This document shows positions 33,778 to 41,286 of a DNA stretch of 42,857 nucleotides, one piece after another. Positions within the stretch are counted from its first letter, which is position 1; each line of letters starts with the position of its first letter. The notes under the pieces were generated by a model that was not told the DNA's origin, did not search any database, and saw nothing but the letters and a program-made list of their open reading frames with translations. The stretch spans positions 1 to 42,857 of the forward strand of contig JAJZDW010000028.1 in NCBI GenBank assembly GCA_021851405.1. The letters are read 5' to 3'. The DNA comes from Pseudomonadota bacterium. Lineage in GTDB: Bacteria > Pseudomonadota > Gammaproteobacteria > Steroidobacterales > Steroidobacteraceae. The position numbers were made by a program, and so were the translations under genes.

Positions 33778-33985
33778 CTCGCCATCCTCTATGAAGGTGG
33801 CCGCGAGCGCAGCGATGCCGCCCGAGCAACCGAACGCCCGCGCACCGCCTCGCTGCACACCGCTGCCAGAAGCTCTCCCCGTGGCTATTGTAATGACCTC
33901 GGCAGCACAATGCAGAGCGCCGCCGACGCCCCCCCCTAGGGCCGCGCATGTCCACTGCAGACGCAGTCACGGCCGCAACGGATGA

Positions 33986-34288
33986 TCAGGCGAAATGAAA
34001 CAGCTGACGGCAGACCGTATTGACCTGGCTCCCCGGGACGATGCAGGCATCGGCGGCCCGGCGCCACTCGGCAAAATGCGCCGCCGCACGATGCGCCTCG
34101 AGCGCCGCCTCATCGTCGTAGAGTTCGTAGAAAATGAACTGCGTCGGCTGCTTCGCGTCCTGCGTGACGTCGAAATACTTGCAGCCGTGCTCGCGCGTGA
34201 AGGTGTGCTGCGCGTTCTGGCGGATCGCGGCGAGAAAGCACTCCAGCTGCTCCGTGCGCACTTCGAGCCTGACGATGAGCGCGATCAC
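33986..34288 (-). CDS. Antibiotic-biosynthesis-monooxygenase (ABM) domain protein
   Basis: This 100-aa dimeric alpha-beta barrel protein is of the YgiN/LsrG type: 'VIALIVRLEVR', 'HTFTREHGCKYFDVTQD', 'FIFYELYDDEAALEAHRAAAHF'. The conserved 'EPGC..Y' region and the terminal His of 'AHRAAAHF' are typical. Such proteins act as cofactor-free monooxygenases or isomerases on small reactive compounds. The GTG start overlaps the stop of the Ldh-type dehydrogenase by 4 bp, so the two are translationally coupled and likely share a substrate path. Confidence 0.85.
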   Translation of the reverse strand: MIALIVRLEVRTEQLECFLAAIRQNAQHTFTREHGCKYFDVTQDAKQPTQFIFYELYDDEAALEAHRAAAHFAEWRRAADACIVPGSQVNTVCRQLFHFA

Positions 34289-35367
34289 GGAGGTCCTCGC
34301 TCCGTCGGGACGGATGCGGCATGGATCGGCGGCATCGGGACACCGGATTGCGTCGCGAGTCCCCAGAGCGTCGCCCAGGTCTGCTCCGGGATCGAGAGGC
34401 CCTGCGTGCCGCTCTTGGCGCACTGGCGCGCCTCGATCTCCCCGGGGAAGAAGATCTCATCGATTCCGGCCGCACGGGGGGCCGCTTTCACCTCATCGAT
34501 GAGTCGCTCGAGCCGCTGCTCGAACTGCGCGCGCGGCATCAGCGCGTCGATCTGGATCGTGATGAACAGGTGCCCGCAGCCGCTGATGCGGTCCGGAACA
34601 TACGGCCCGGTCACCGCCGCGCCGAAGGCGCTCCCGGTCAACACCCCGGCGAGCACGTCCATCATGAATGTGATGATGTAGCCCTTGTGTCCGGCCATGG
34701 GCTGGATCAGTCCCTGCAATGCCGCCTGCGCGTCGGTGGTCGGAGCACCGAGTTCGTCCGTGGCCCAACCGGCCGGAATCGCCTCCTCGCGCTGCGCGGC
34801 CGCGTAGATCTTGCCGCGGGCGACCGCGGTGTTGGCGATATCCATGACGACGATCCCACGTGCCCCGGCCGGGGCGGCAATGGACCAGGGATTGGTGCCG
34901 AGCATCTTCGTCCGACCGCCCCACGGCGCCATGGCCGGACTCGCATTCGTCGCCAGAATGCCGATACAGCCCTGCTGCGCGCACTGGCGCGTGAAATAGG
35001 CCGCAGTGCCGAAATGATTGGAATTGCGCACCGCTACGACACTTACACCGTGCGCCTGCGCGCGGGCGACTCCCACTCGGGTCGCCTCCTGCGCCAGAAC
35101 CTGACCGATGCCATCATGGCCGTCGATCACCGCGACCGCACCGTTGTCGAGCACGAGTTCCGGGCGCGTCACCGCCGTCATGACACCGCTGCGCAGTCGC
35201 GCCATATACCACGACAGACGCAACATGCCGTGAGAGACGTGGCCCCACTGCTCCGCGGTGACCAGCGTGTCGGCGAGCAGCCGAGCATCCGCGGTCGGCA
35301 CGTCGGCATGCATCAGCACTGCGGCCCCAAAGCGACGCAGCGCGTCGGCGTCGATCGATCGGTTCAT
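34285..35367 (-). CDS. Ldh2-family NAD(P)-dependent dehydrogenase (malate/L-lactate/sulfolactate type)
   Basis: This 360-aa homodimeric oxidoreductase has the non-Rossmann Ldh2 fold. Typical blocks are 'ADTLVTAEQWGHVSHG' (catalytic His in 'GHxSHG'), 'VDGHDGIGQV'-like 'VIDGHDGIGQVLAQEA', 'VAVRNSNHFGTAAYF', 'PWGG' with 'LGTNPWSIAAPA', 'VVMDIANTAVARGKI' and 'AGHKGYIITFMMDVLAGVLTGS'. Substrates in the family are 2-hydroxyacids such as malate, lactate, ureidoglycolate, sulfolactate and 2,3-diketogulonate, and sequence alone does not choose. ATG 35367 has GAGGG upstream. Near sugar-acid genes, a hydroxy-acid role is plausible. Confidence 0.9.
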   Translation of the reverse strand: MNRSIDADALRRFGAAVLMHADVPTADARLLADTLVTAEQWGHVSHGMLRLSWYMARLRSGVMTAVTRPELVLDNGAVAVIDGHDGIGQVLAQEATRVGVARAQAHGVSVVAVRNSNHFGTAAYFTRQCAQQGCIGILATNASPAMAPWGGRTKMLGTNPWSIAAPAGARGIVVMDIANTAVARGKIYAAAQREEAIPAGWATDELGAPTTDAQAALQGLIQPMAGHKGYIITFMMDVLAGVLTGSAFGAAVTGPYVPDRISGCGHLFITIQIDALMPRAQFEQRLERLIDEVKAAPRAAGIDEIFFPGEIEARQCAKSGTQGLSIPEQTWATLWGLATQSGVPMPPIHAASVPTERGPP

Positions 35368-35599
35368 GGGCCCTCATCGGTGCGCCGCAGCGCACTGGCA
35401 TCGCACCGCGCCGCTTGCGTCTCGAGTTCCGGTGTCACCCGGCCAGTCCCCGGCAGTCTACCCGATGGGCGGCGCGCCGAGCGCGCGCGGTCCGAGCGAC
35501 GGCCTGCGCTCACCGGGGCGCGAAGGGCGCCTGCAGCACACCCTCAAGAGAGACGGGGCCGGAGTCCGCCACACACAGCGCCAGGAGAGCAGCTCAGAC
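35368..35599. other. Non-coding remainder between the Ldh2 gene and the DoxX remnant
   Basis: About 230 bp with no recognised gene. It probably includes the promoter of the Ldh2-ABM operon, but no clear hexamer pair was found. Confidence 0.3.
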
Positions 35600-35902
35600 C
35601 CGTGGCTGACCGAAGGGCGCACGGTGAGCATCGGCACGGCCGCCGCCGGGACGAAGACCCCCCGCAGGGATGAGGGTTCCGCCGATCCGCTCCACGACCA
35701 TCGTTGCCCGTCCCAGTAGAGGGGGACAGGGCACACCGATGGCGTGCGGGAGTGCGATGCACCCCTGCGGACCGCGCAGGAACTCCGCTCACCCGAGCGG
35801 GATGACGCCCAACTCAAGGATGAGTCGAAGTGGGATCGCAAACCAAGGGGCGGGCAGCGGCAGAGGCTCACTCGCGAATTTCTTCGGCACCGCGGATCTC
35901 AT
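35600..35902 (-). pseudogene. DoxX-family membrane protein, decayed
   Basis: On the minus strand an ATG at 35902 with a strong AGGAGG reads 'PLPLPAPWFAIPLRLI' and then stops at 35789. The next piece in another frame reads 'FLRGPQGCIALPHAIGVPCPPLL' and 'ATMVVERIGGTLI', and a third frame gives 'FVPAAAVPMLTV'. In order these match the DoxX pattern (first helix, then 'RGPxxFAxILHAxGVPxPxLxAWxTxxVExxGG', then 'AGAFVPxAAxPM'). There are therefore at least two frameshifts, and the first-helix 'GYGFMxHGFAKL' block is lost. It lies 47 bp downstream of the TetR gene on the same strand, a common TetR-DoxX arrangement. Confidence 0.65.
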
Positions 35903-35949
35903 CCAAACCTCCTGAGCACTACGCGCGCGGGCCGTCGTCGCCGCGGCGT

Positions 35950-36540
35950 TCACTGGCCGGCCGGTGCGAGCAGCGCCAGGACCGGCGCGGTCGCACCCTC
36001 AAGGAGCGCCTTCTCCGGACGCACGCGCGCCAGTACGCGCAGGCCCATCAGGACAGTCGTGAGGCTGCGAGCCAGATTGCGCGCGCTGAGCGCCGCATTG
36101 ATGGTGCCGTCCACCTGACCTGCCCGCACGCACCTGAGAAAGAAGGATTCGATGCGCTCGAAGACCTCGGTGATCGCGGCGCGCACCTGTGCATCATGCG
36201 GTGCAAGTTCGAGCGCCGAGTTCACCACCATGCAGCCCTTGTGCTGCGCATCGCCGAGCGAGCGCTGCACCGTATCCTCGACGAATCCCTCGATCGCCTG
36301 CCGCGGCGGCAGCCTCTCGAAGTGGCGCAGACGTGCATTGATGCCAGTCTCGATGTAGTGCTCAAATGCGATGCGAAACAACGTCTGTTTGTCGCCGAAC
36401 GCGTTGTAGAGGCTGGCGGCGGTAAGGCCGGTCTCCTCGAGCAGCTCCTTGATCGAGGTCGCCTCGTAGCCGCGCGTCCAGAAGCAGCGGATCGCCGCCT
36501 CGCGCACCGCTTCTGGATCGAATTCTCTCGGTCTTGCCAT
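35950..36540 (-). CDS. TetR-family transcriptional regulator
   Basis: This 196-aa repressor has an N-terminal TetR HTH: 'AVREAAIRCFWTRGYEATSIKELLEETGLTAASLYNAFGDKQTLF'. A helical ligand domain follows with 'GCMVVNSALELAPHD', a wording common in the TetR_C group linked to electrophile or quinone stress. The ATG at 36540 is where the usual 'MARPREFD' start occurs; a TTG five codons earlier is less likely. It is transcribed away from the DUF1993 gene. An AT-rich dyad (36595-36620) covers its promoter, which suggests autorepression and control of the divergent gene. Downstream lies the broken DoxX gene. Confidence 0.92.
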   Translation of the reverse strand: MARPREFDPEAVREAAIRCFWTRGYEATSIKELLEETGLTAASLYNAFGDKQTLFRIAFEHYIETGINARLRHFERLPPRQAIEGFVEDTVQRSLGDAQHKGCMVVNSALELAPHDAQVRAAITEVFERIESFFLRCVRAGQVDGTINAALSARNLARSLTTVLMGLRVLARVRPEKALLEGATAPVLALLAPAGQ

Positions 36541-36594
36541 GTCGTCGTCCGCCAAACGATACCGCGCGAGTCGTACCCGTTCGCACGGCCATGC

Positions 36595-36623
36595 AATTTT
36601 ATAATGATTATTCTATAATTCAA
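36595..36623. promoter_or_regulatory. Divergent promoter/operator between tetR and the DUF1993 gene
   Basis: A 26-bp AT-rich imperfect dyad (36595-36620, arms matching 10 of 13) contains the perfect ATAAT-G-ATTAT core at 36601-36611. For tetR on the minus strand, TTGAAT (36618-36623), 16 bp and TAAAAT (36596-36601) form a good promoter with the dyad in its spacer. On the plus strand TATAAT occurs at 36600-36605 and 36614-36619. This is very likely the TetR operator. Confidence 0.65.
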
Positions 36624-36796
36624 GTGCGTCGCACCGCCGGACTGCTGTCGCAGCGATGTCTCGGCTGGTCGCAGGATGCACAAAACGTCATATAGGCAAA
36701 GGCATCATTCCCGCAACGAGACGAACCGCGCTCATGCGGGAGCACGGCCCGCACCTGCGGCATGCCGCATCAGTCATTCCACAACGAGGTCATTTC

Positions 36797-37315
36797 ATGT
36801 CGATGTCAAACGCAGCGCTTTCATCGTTCGAAATCGGACTCAACGCACTTGCCTCGATGCTCGACAAGGCGGAGGCCTATGCCGCGGCGAAGAAGTTCGA
36901 TCCGGCGGTACTGCTCAACTCCCGGCTGTTTCCGGACATGTTCCCATTCACCCGTCAGGTGCAGATCGCCTGCGACGCGGCGAAGAACGGCGGTGCGCGG
37001 CTCGCCGACGTCGAGCCGCCCAAACACGAAGACACCGAACAGTCGTTTGCCGAACTGAAGGCGCGAATCGCCAAGACGATTGCCTACGTCAAGACGCTCG
37101 ACAGGGCCAAGATCGACGGCTCGGCCGAGCGCGAGGTGGTCTTCCCGATGGGTCGTGAGAACAAGGCGAAGATGCGCGGGGTCGATTACTTCAACCACTT
37201 CGTGCTGCCGAACTTCTACTTCCACATCAGCACCGCCTACGGAATCCTGCGCCATTCGGGCGTGGAGCTCAGCAAGCGCGACTATCTCGCCGGTATTCCG
37301 ATGACGATGGTCTGA
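36797..37315 (+). CDS. DUF1993-family protein
   Basis: This 172-aa predicted cytoplasmic helical-bundle protein begins 'SSFEIGLNALASMLDKAEAYA' and carries 'LLNSRLFPDMFPFTRQVQIACDAAK', 'HEDTEQSFAELKARI', 'YFNHFVLPNFYFHISTAYGILRH' and 'LSKRDYLAG'. This is the DUF1993 pattern, a DinB-like fold relative. No enzyme activity is established. The ATG at 36797 has GAGG at 7 nt spacing; earlier in-frame starts lack similarity. It is divergent from the TetR regulator and probably its main target. Confidence 0.92.
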   Translation: MSMSNAALSSFEIGLNALASMLDKAEAYAAAKKFDPAVLLNSRLFPDMFPFTRQVQIACDAAKNGGARLADVEPPKHEDTEQSFAELKARIAKTIAYVKTLDRAKIDGSAEREVVFPMGRENKAKMRGVDYFNHFVLPNFYFHISTAYGILRHSGVELSKRDYLAGIPMTMV

Positions 37316-37327
37316 GACTGCACAGAT

Positions 37328-37360
37328 CGGCCGTCCGGCGGATCCACCGCCGGACGGCCG
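37328..37360 (+). terminator. Strong hairpin downstream of the DUF1993 gene
   Basis: CGGCCGTCCGGCGG (37328-37341) pairs perfectly with CCGCCGGACGGCCG (37347-37360) around a 5-nt ATCCA loop, starting 13 bp after the stop codon. There is no T-run after it, but the 14-bp GC stem makes it the likely transcript end. Confidence 0.6.
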
Positions 37361-37745
37361 GATACGGGGATGCAGCGGCGCAGGCGGCGCCCGGGACTCT
37401 GCGAGTTCCCATCGGCCCGCCGCACGGCCGGATGCTGCGCACCAGGAGGATCCAGATCCATCACGACCTGCCTGCGCAGGACGTTCAGGGCCCGACAATT
37501 GCGGAGCGCACCCGTGAGCCGTCGCAGGACCCGCCTTCGGCCGGACGCCGCTCCTCAGTTGCGAGCGCAGATCGTCCCAGCGCGCTTCCCGTGCGGCCCA
37601 CAGCGGCTGCTCGATCGGTTCATTGTTCAAACCCATGGCGGCAGGACACCTCGTGAGCTGCACCGCTCAGGGGTGAACGACGGCATCGGCTCGCTCACGG
37701 TATAACGCTCCGCGTCCCAAGTGGGGCTTCCCCCGCACGCCCTCC
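37361..37745. other. Intergenic region without a recognisable gene
   Basis: The space between the DUF1993 gene and the convergent 956-aa gene shows open frames on both strands with no family similarity and no proper starts. CACGGTATAACG near 37697 resembles a -10 but has no partner. Confidence 0.4.
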
Positions 37746-40616
37746 TCAGGCGGCAGGTGCTGCGCGCAAGCGAGCCGGAGACGGTGAGACCGTCGGCGAC
37801 TGTGAGTCCGTCTGTGGCACCGCTGCGGGACTCGGCGGCGCCGGCGGCGCCGGCGGCGGACTGGGAGGACGCTTCCCCGTCGGTGCGGGACTCGGCGCCA
37901 CCGTTCCGGCGGAGGTACCCGAAGGCGCGCCAGACCTCGGGGCTGGTGCATGCGCACCGTCTGCGGCTTCCGTGCCATGCACCGAGTGTGCTGCCGGGAC
38001 ACTGAGCGGCGGGCTTGAAGCGTCCCGCGACTGCTCGGATGCGGAATGCTCAGATCCCGACTGCTTTGTCGTGCGCTTCTGTACCACAGGCGTCTTGTCT
38101 GCCTGCGCCTTCTGCGCAGCGGTTGTCTGCCGCGCCCTCTTGCGCGCGACAGTGCGGGCCTTCCGGGCCGCAGCCGTGTGCGGGGCCGGCAATTGGTCCA
38201 CCGCCACTGTCGCCACGTTCACCACCGAGGGATCGTCTCGGAGCTTCACGTAGAGCTTTCCGTTCACCGGATGGGGCACCGGCAGCGCGTACCCCGGAAA
38301 GCCGTCCGGCACCTGCACGGCATGCTGGAACGCCGAATCATTGGCGATGGCGTCGATCAGGAACAGGTCGGCGCCCGTCAACTTGCAGGCGAGTTTCGGG
38401 GTGGCCGGACAGACCAGTCGGTGCAGCTGCGGCAACCGCACCAGCGTCGCCAGCGGCTGCCAGCCGCCCTTGACGCCCTCATCGATGACCCGGAACTGCA
38501 GCGGCCCGAACGCCGAGGGTCCGAAGGCGCGGGCCGGATCGAGCGTCGCAATGGCCACCTGCTGGTTCTCGAGCGTGATGCCGCCGTTCGTCAGACTGAG
38601 GGTGGTGGAGTACAGACCGTCGGTCGTGGCCACCTGGATCGACTCGTCCTGGTCGAACACCATGGGCGCCACGGCGCGCACGGAGAACGTCAGCTGGGCT
38701 AGCTGGGGCAGCTCGTTGCCGTGGCCGAGGTGGATGTGGCTGGGCGCCGCCGAGCCCGACAGATACACGCTCTTGGCCATGAGCACGACGCTCGGCCGCG
38801 GCGCACCGACCGCCCCGCGGAGCGTAAGGACCCGACCGTCCTTCAGCTGCACGCGCACCACGCCGGCTTCGCCCGCCTTCAAACGCGCCGCGGCCTTCGG
38901 CTCCTGGGCCGTCACGGTGAGATGATCCACGCCGTGACGCGTCTTCAGCGCGCCTGGGATGAAGACCACCCGATCGATCGTCAGGCGCGCCACCTCGTCG
39001 AGACGGCTGCCCTTGAGCATCCCCTGGCTGTCCCCGGCATGGAACACGAAGCTGTCGAGGCTGGCGGGTACCGAGTAGGCATCCAGCGGCACCTGAACCG
39101 GCGCTGAGGTCCCGAACTGGTTCAGCAGCAGCGTCAGCGGACCCGGCGGCGCATTCTTCAGCGGTAACTGTACCTTCACCTGATTCGGATACACCGCCGT
39201 CCAGTGCACGGACCGTTCGGTCCCGGCCGAGTCGCGCACCGCGATGCTCTTGAGGCAGCTGAGACTCGGGGCGGTGAGGCGGATCGAGTCATCCCGGCCC
39301 ACGATGACGGCGGCGTCGCCCGGTGTCGCCACCGTCCATCCCGCGGCGGAGGCATTTTCCAACCGGAGGCGCGGTCCCTGGTAGCGCGAGAACCCCCAGT
39401 CCCCGTGCAGCACGCCGTCCACCGCATTGCGGAACGGCGTCCCGCGGATGGGGCGGGTATCGACGACGAAGCCACCGACCTCGGCATCCGCCCACGCCGG
39501 CAGGTCGATGGTGTGGCCGTTCGCTTGGGTCAGCCGCAACCGCATGCGGTGCGCATAGTTCGTCGAGAACACCAGCGGAGCGCCCTCGACGGGCAGGATC
39601 AGGCGCTTGCGGCGGATGCAAAAGCTTTGCTGCGGGTTGACCGCATGCAGCGGCGGCAGCTCGGGGGCTTCGATCGCCGGCAGCGCCGTCACCAGCACCG
39701 ACTTCGGGTCGTGGAAGGACGGCGGGGTATTCAGCGTCAGGGCCAGCACGTCCCCGTGCTGGGCCGCAAGCGCCGGGATGTACTCGTACTGCGCCGTGGT
39801 GAACGAACTGAAGATGCGCGCGATGTCGATGACCGAGGCGATGTACGGGCTGTAATAGCCGTAGCTCAGCTGCGGGGTATAGCTCGCCTCCATGGCCAAC
39901 GCCGAGGCGGGACCCGAGGTCAGCGCATCGACGATCGACGTGCTGTGCCCGTCGTTGAGGATCAGCGACTGCCCGCCGCGCATCAGGCAGGGGGCCTGCA
40001 GCTGCGTGATGCGCTGCAGGCACTTGGCGTTGACTTTGATCGCCAGGCTGCGGGCGAGCTTCGGAGCGGCGACCTTCAGGCGCTCCGGGGCAGTGACCTC
40101 CAGGGACTGAATGGCATCCAGATAGCGGTCGAGCCGCGCGATGTCGAGCGTCGCCTGGTTCAGGTCCTGCGACGTGCGCACGAACGCCCCGGGCCGACCA
40201 CGCACCGCACCGACCAGCGTTCTGAAGTCTCCACTGGTCTGCGGCGCGAGGAACACCAGCACCTGCTCGGCCCCGCGCGGCACGGTGAGCGTCAGGCCCC
40301 GTCGCGCACACTGCGGCTCCCAGGTCGAGCAGCCGTGGAACCAGCGCTCCGGCGGCGGATTGGTCGCGCCGCGCAGGAAAGCCACGATCAGCAGGTAGCG
40401 CTCCGACTGGGTCGCAGGCAGGTCCGCACGAATCCACAGGTGATCGCCCGCAGAGAGGTTGGGCACATCGGAAATCGGCAGCGTCTCGTGGTGCCGGGTG
40501 ACGGTCACCTCGAGATTAGGCCCGGCGAGATCGAACGGCGCCACCCCCGCTCGAACGGCCACGCTGAGGAACAGAGAGAGGATGGCGCTGAGCGCCAGCA
40601 GACGGGAGACGCGCAT
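37746..40616 (-). CDS. Large exported protein of unknown function with disordered basic/proline-rich tail
   Basis: The protein is 956 aa. A signal peptide (about 3-22, 'LLALSAILSLFLSVAVRAG') is followed by roughly 760 residues of beta-rich sequence with scattered cysteines ('FHGCSTWEPQCARRG', 'NAKCLQRITQLQAPCLMRG', 'SLSCLKSIAVRD', 'LVCPATPKLACKLTG') suggesting periplasmic disulfides. From about residue 790 the chain becomes Lys/Arg/Ala/Gln-rich and then Pro/Ser-rich ('PPSPPPAPPAPPSPAA'), as in peptidoglycan-binding or disordered tails. I do not recognise a family. ATG 40616 matches the signal peptide. A TACAAT box only 9 nt upstream raises the possibility of a very short leader. It is a single gene. 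Confidence 0.8.
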   Translation of the reverse strand: MRVSRLLALSAILSLFLSVAVRAGVAPFDLAGPNLEVTVTRHHETLPISDVPNLSAGDHLWIRADLPATQSERYLLIVAFLRGATNPPPERWFHGCSTWEPQCARRGLTLTVPRGAEQVLVFLAPQTSGDFRTLVGAVRGRPGAFVRTSQDLNQATLDIARLDRYLDAIQSLEVTAPERLKVAAPKLARSLAIKVNAKCLQRITQLQAPCLMRGGQSLILNDGHSTSIVDALTSGPASALAMEASYTPQLSYGYYSPYIASVIDIARIFSSFTTAQYEYIPALAAQHGDVLALTLNTPPSFHDPKSVLVTALPAIEAPELPPLHAVNPQQSFCIRRKRLILPVEGAPLVFSTNYAHRMRLRLTQANGHTIDLPAWADAEVGGFVVDTRPIRGTPFRNAVDGVLHGDWGFSRYQGPRLRLENASAAGWTVATPGDAAVIVGRDDSIRLTAPSLSCLKSIAVRDSAGTERSVHWTAVYPNQVKVQLPLKNAPPGPLTLLLNQFGTSAPVQVPLDAYSVPASLDSFVFHAGDSQGMLKGSRLDEVARLTIDRVVFIPGALKTRHGVDHLTVTAQEPKAAARLKAGEAGVVRVQLKDGRVLTLRGAVGAPRPSVVLMAKSVYLSGSAAPSHIHLGHGNELPQLAQLTFSVRAVAPMVFDQDESIQVATTDGLYSTTLSLTNGGITLENQQVAIATLDPARAFGPSAFGPLQFRVIDEGVKGGWQPLATLVRLPQLHRLVCPATPKLACKLTGADLFLIDAIANDSAFQHAVQVPDGFPGYALPVPHPVNGKLYVKLRDDPSVVNVATVAVDQLPAPHTAAARKARTVARKRARQTTAAQKAQADKTPVVQKRTTKQSGSEHSASEQSRDASSPPLSVPAAHSVHGTEAADGAHAPAPRSGAPSGTSAGTVAPSPAPTGKRPPSPPPAPPAPPSPAAVPQTDSQSPTVSPSPARLRAAPAA

Positions 40617-40877
40617 GGCGACATTGTACGGGGGCGGATGGGGGCCGAAATAGCCCTTTTGGACCGGCATGTCGGTCTTCGACTGCCGGCGCGTACACCG
40701 CGCCGATGATCGCACCCCCGGTGAGCCTCACGCACGGGCCACCGTTCAGCCTTCGTTCAGTGCACCCGTCATCACTTTGCCGCGGGCGCAGCGAACCGTT
40801 GCGCAGAAAACCCCGTACACTCCCGGGCAGCGTACCGAGAACTCGGGCCCCTGGGGCCACAGATCGCCTCCGCCGAC

Positions 40878-41261
40878 ATGAACGATCACGACACGCCTTG
40901 CGAACCGCTCATCGATGCGCGCGGACTCATCGCTGCACTGCGGCGGTTCGCCGCAGAACGAGAGTGGGACCCGTTTCATGCGCCCAAGAACCTCGTCATG
41001 GCGCTGACCGGCGAAGTCGGGGAACTGTCCGAAGTGTTCCAATGGATGAGCGCCGCCGCCTCGTACGAGGCGGCCCGGGACCCGGCCACCGCGACCGCCG
41101 TCCGCCACGAGCTGGCGGACGTTCTGCTCTATGTCGTGCGCCTCGCCGATGTCCTCGGCGTGGACCTCGCGGCCGCCGCGGCCGAGAAATTGCGGGTGAA
41201 CGCCGAAAAATACCCGATCGATGCGGCGCGCGGAAGCAGCAAGAAGTATACGGACCTCTGA
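40878..41261 (+). CDS. MazG-like nucleotide pyrophosphohydrolase
   Basis: This 127-aa all-alpha NTP pyrophosphatase would hydrolyse (d)NTPs to monophosphate and pyrophosphate. The metal-binding pattern of the MazG fold is visible: 'LTGEVGELSEVFQW' (ExxE) and, after a spacer, 'HELADVLLYVVRLADVLGVDL' (ExxD). The C-terminal 'KLRVNAEKYPIDAARGSSKKY' is shared by the short single-domain group (RS21-C6/dCTPase-like). It lies 25 bp upstream of a DUF2075 helicase-like gene on the same strand, so the two are probably co-transcribed. The start ATG lacks a clear ribosome-binding site. Confidence 0.92.
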   Translation: MNDHDTPCEPLIDARGLIAALRRFAAEREWDPFHAPKNLVMALTGEVGELSEVFQWMSAAASYEAARDPATATAVRHELADVLLYVVRLADVLGVDLAAAAAEKLRVNAEKYPIDAARGSSKKYTDL

Positions 41262-41286
41262 GCAACCGGCCGGGGGGCCGAGCCTG

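Noticed and set aside
37379-37705. Open frames between the DUF1993 gene and the 956-aa gene
   Set aside because: No family similarity, no ribosome-binding site and no codon pattern distinguishing them from background.
40617-40645. Leaderless promoter for the 956-aa exported protein (TACAAT 9 nt before the ATG)
   Set aside because: No matching -35 element at the proper distance, so it is noted only as a possibility in the gene entry.
39204-40709. 501-aa open frame antisense to the large exported protein gene
   Set aside because: The opposite strand has a signal peptide, sensible composition and a normal start. This frame has Arg-rich shadow composition.
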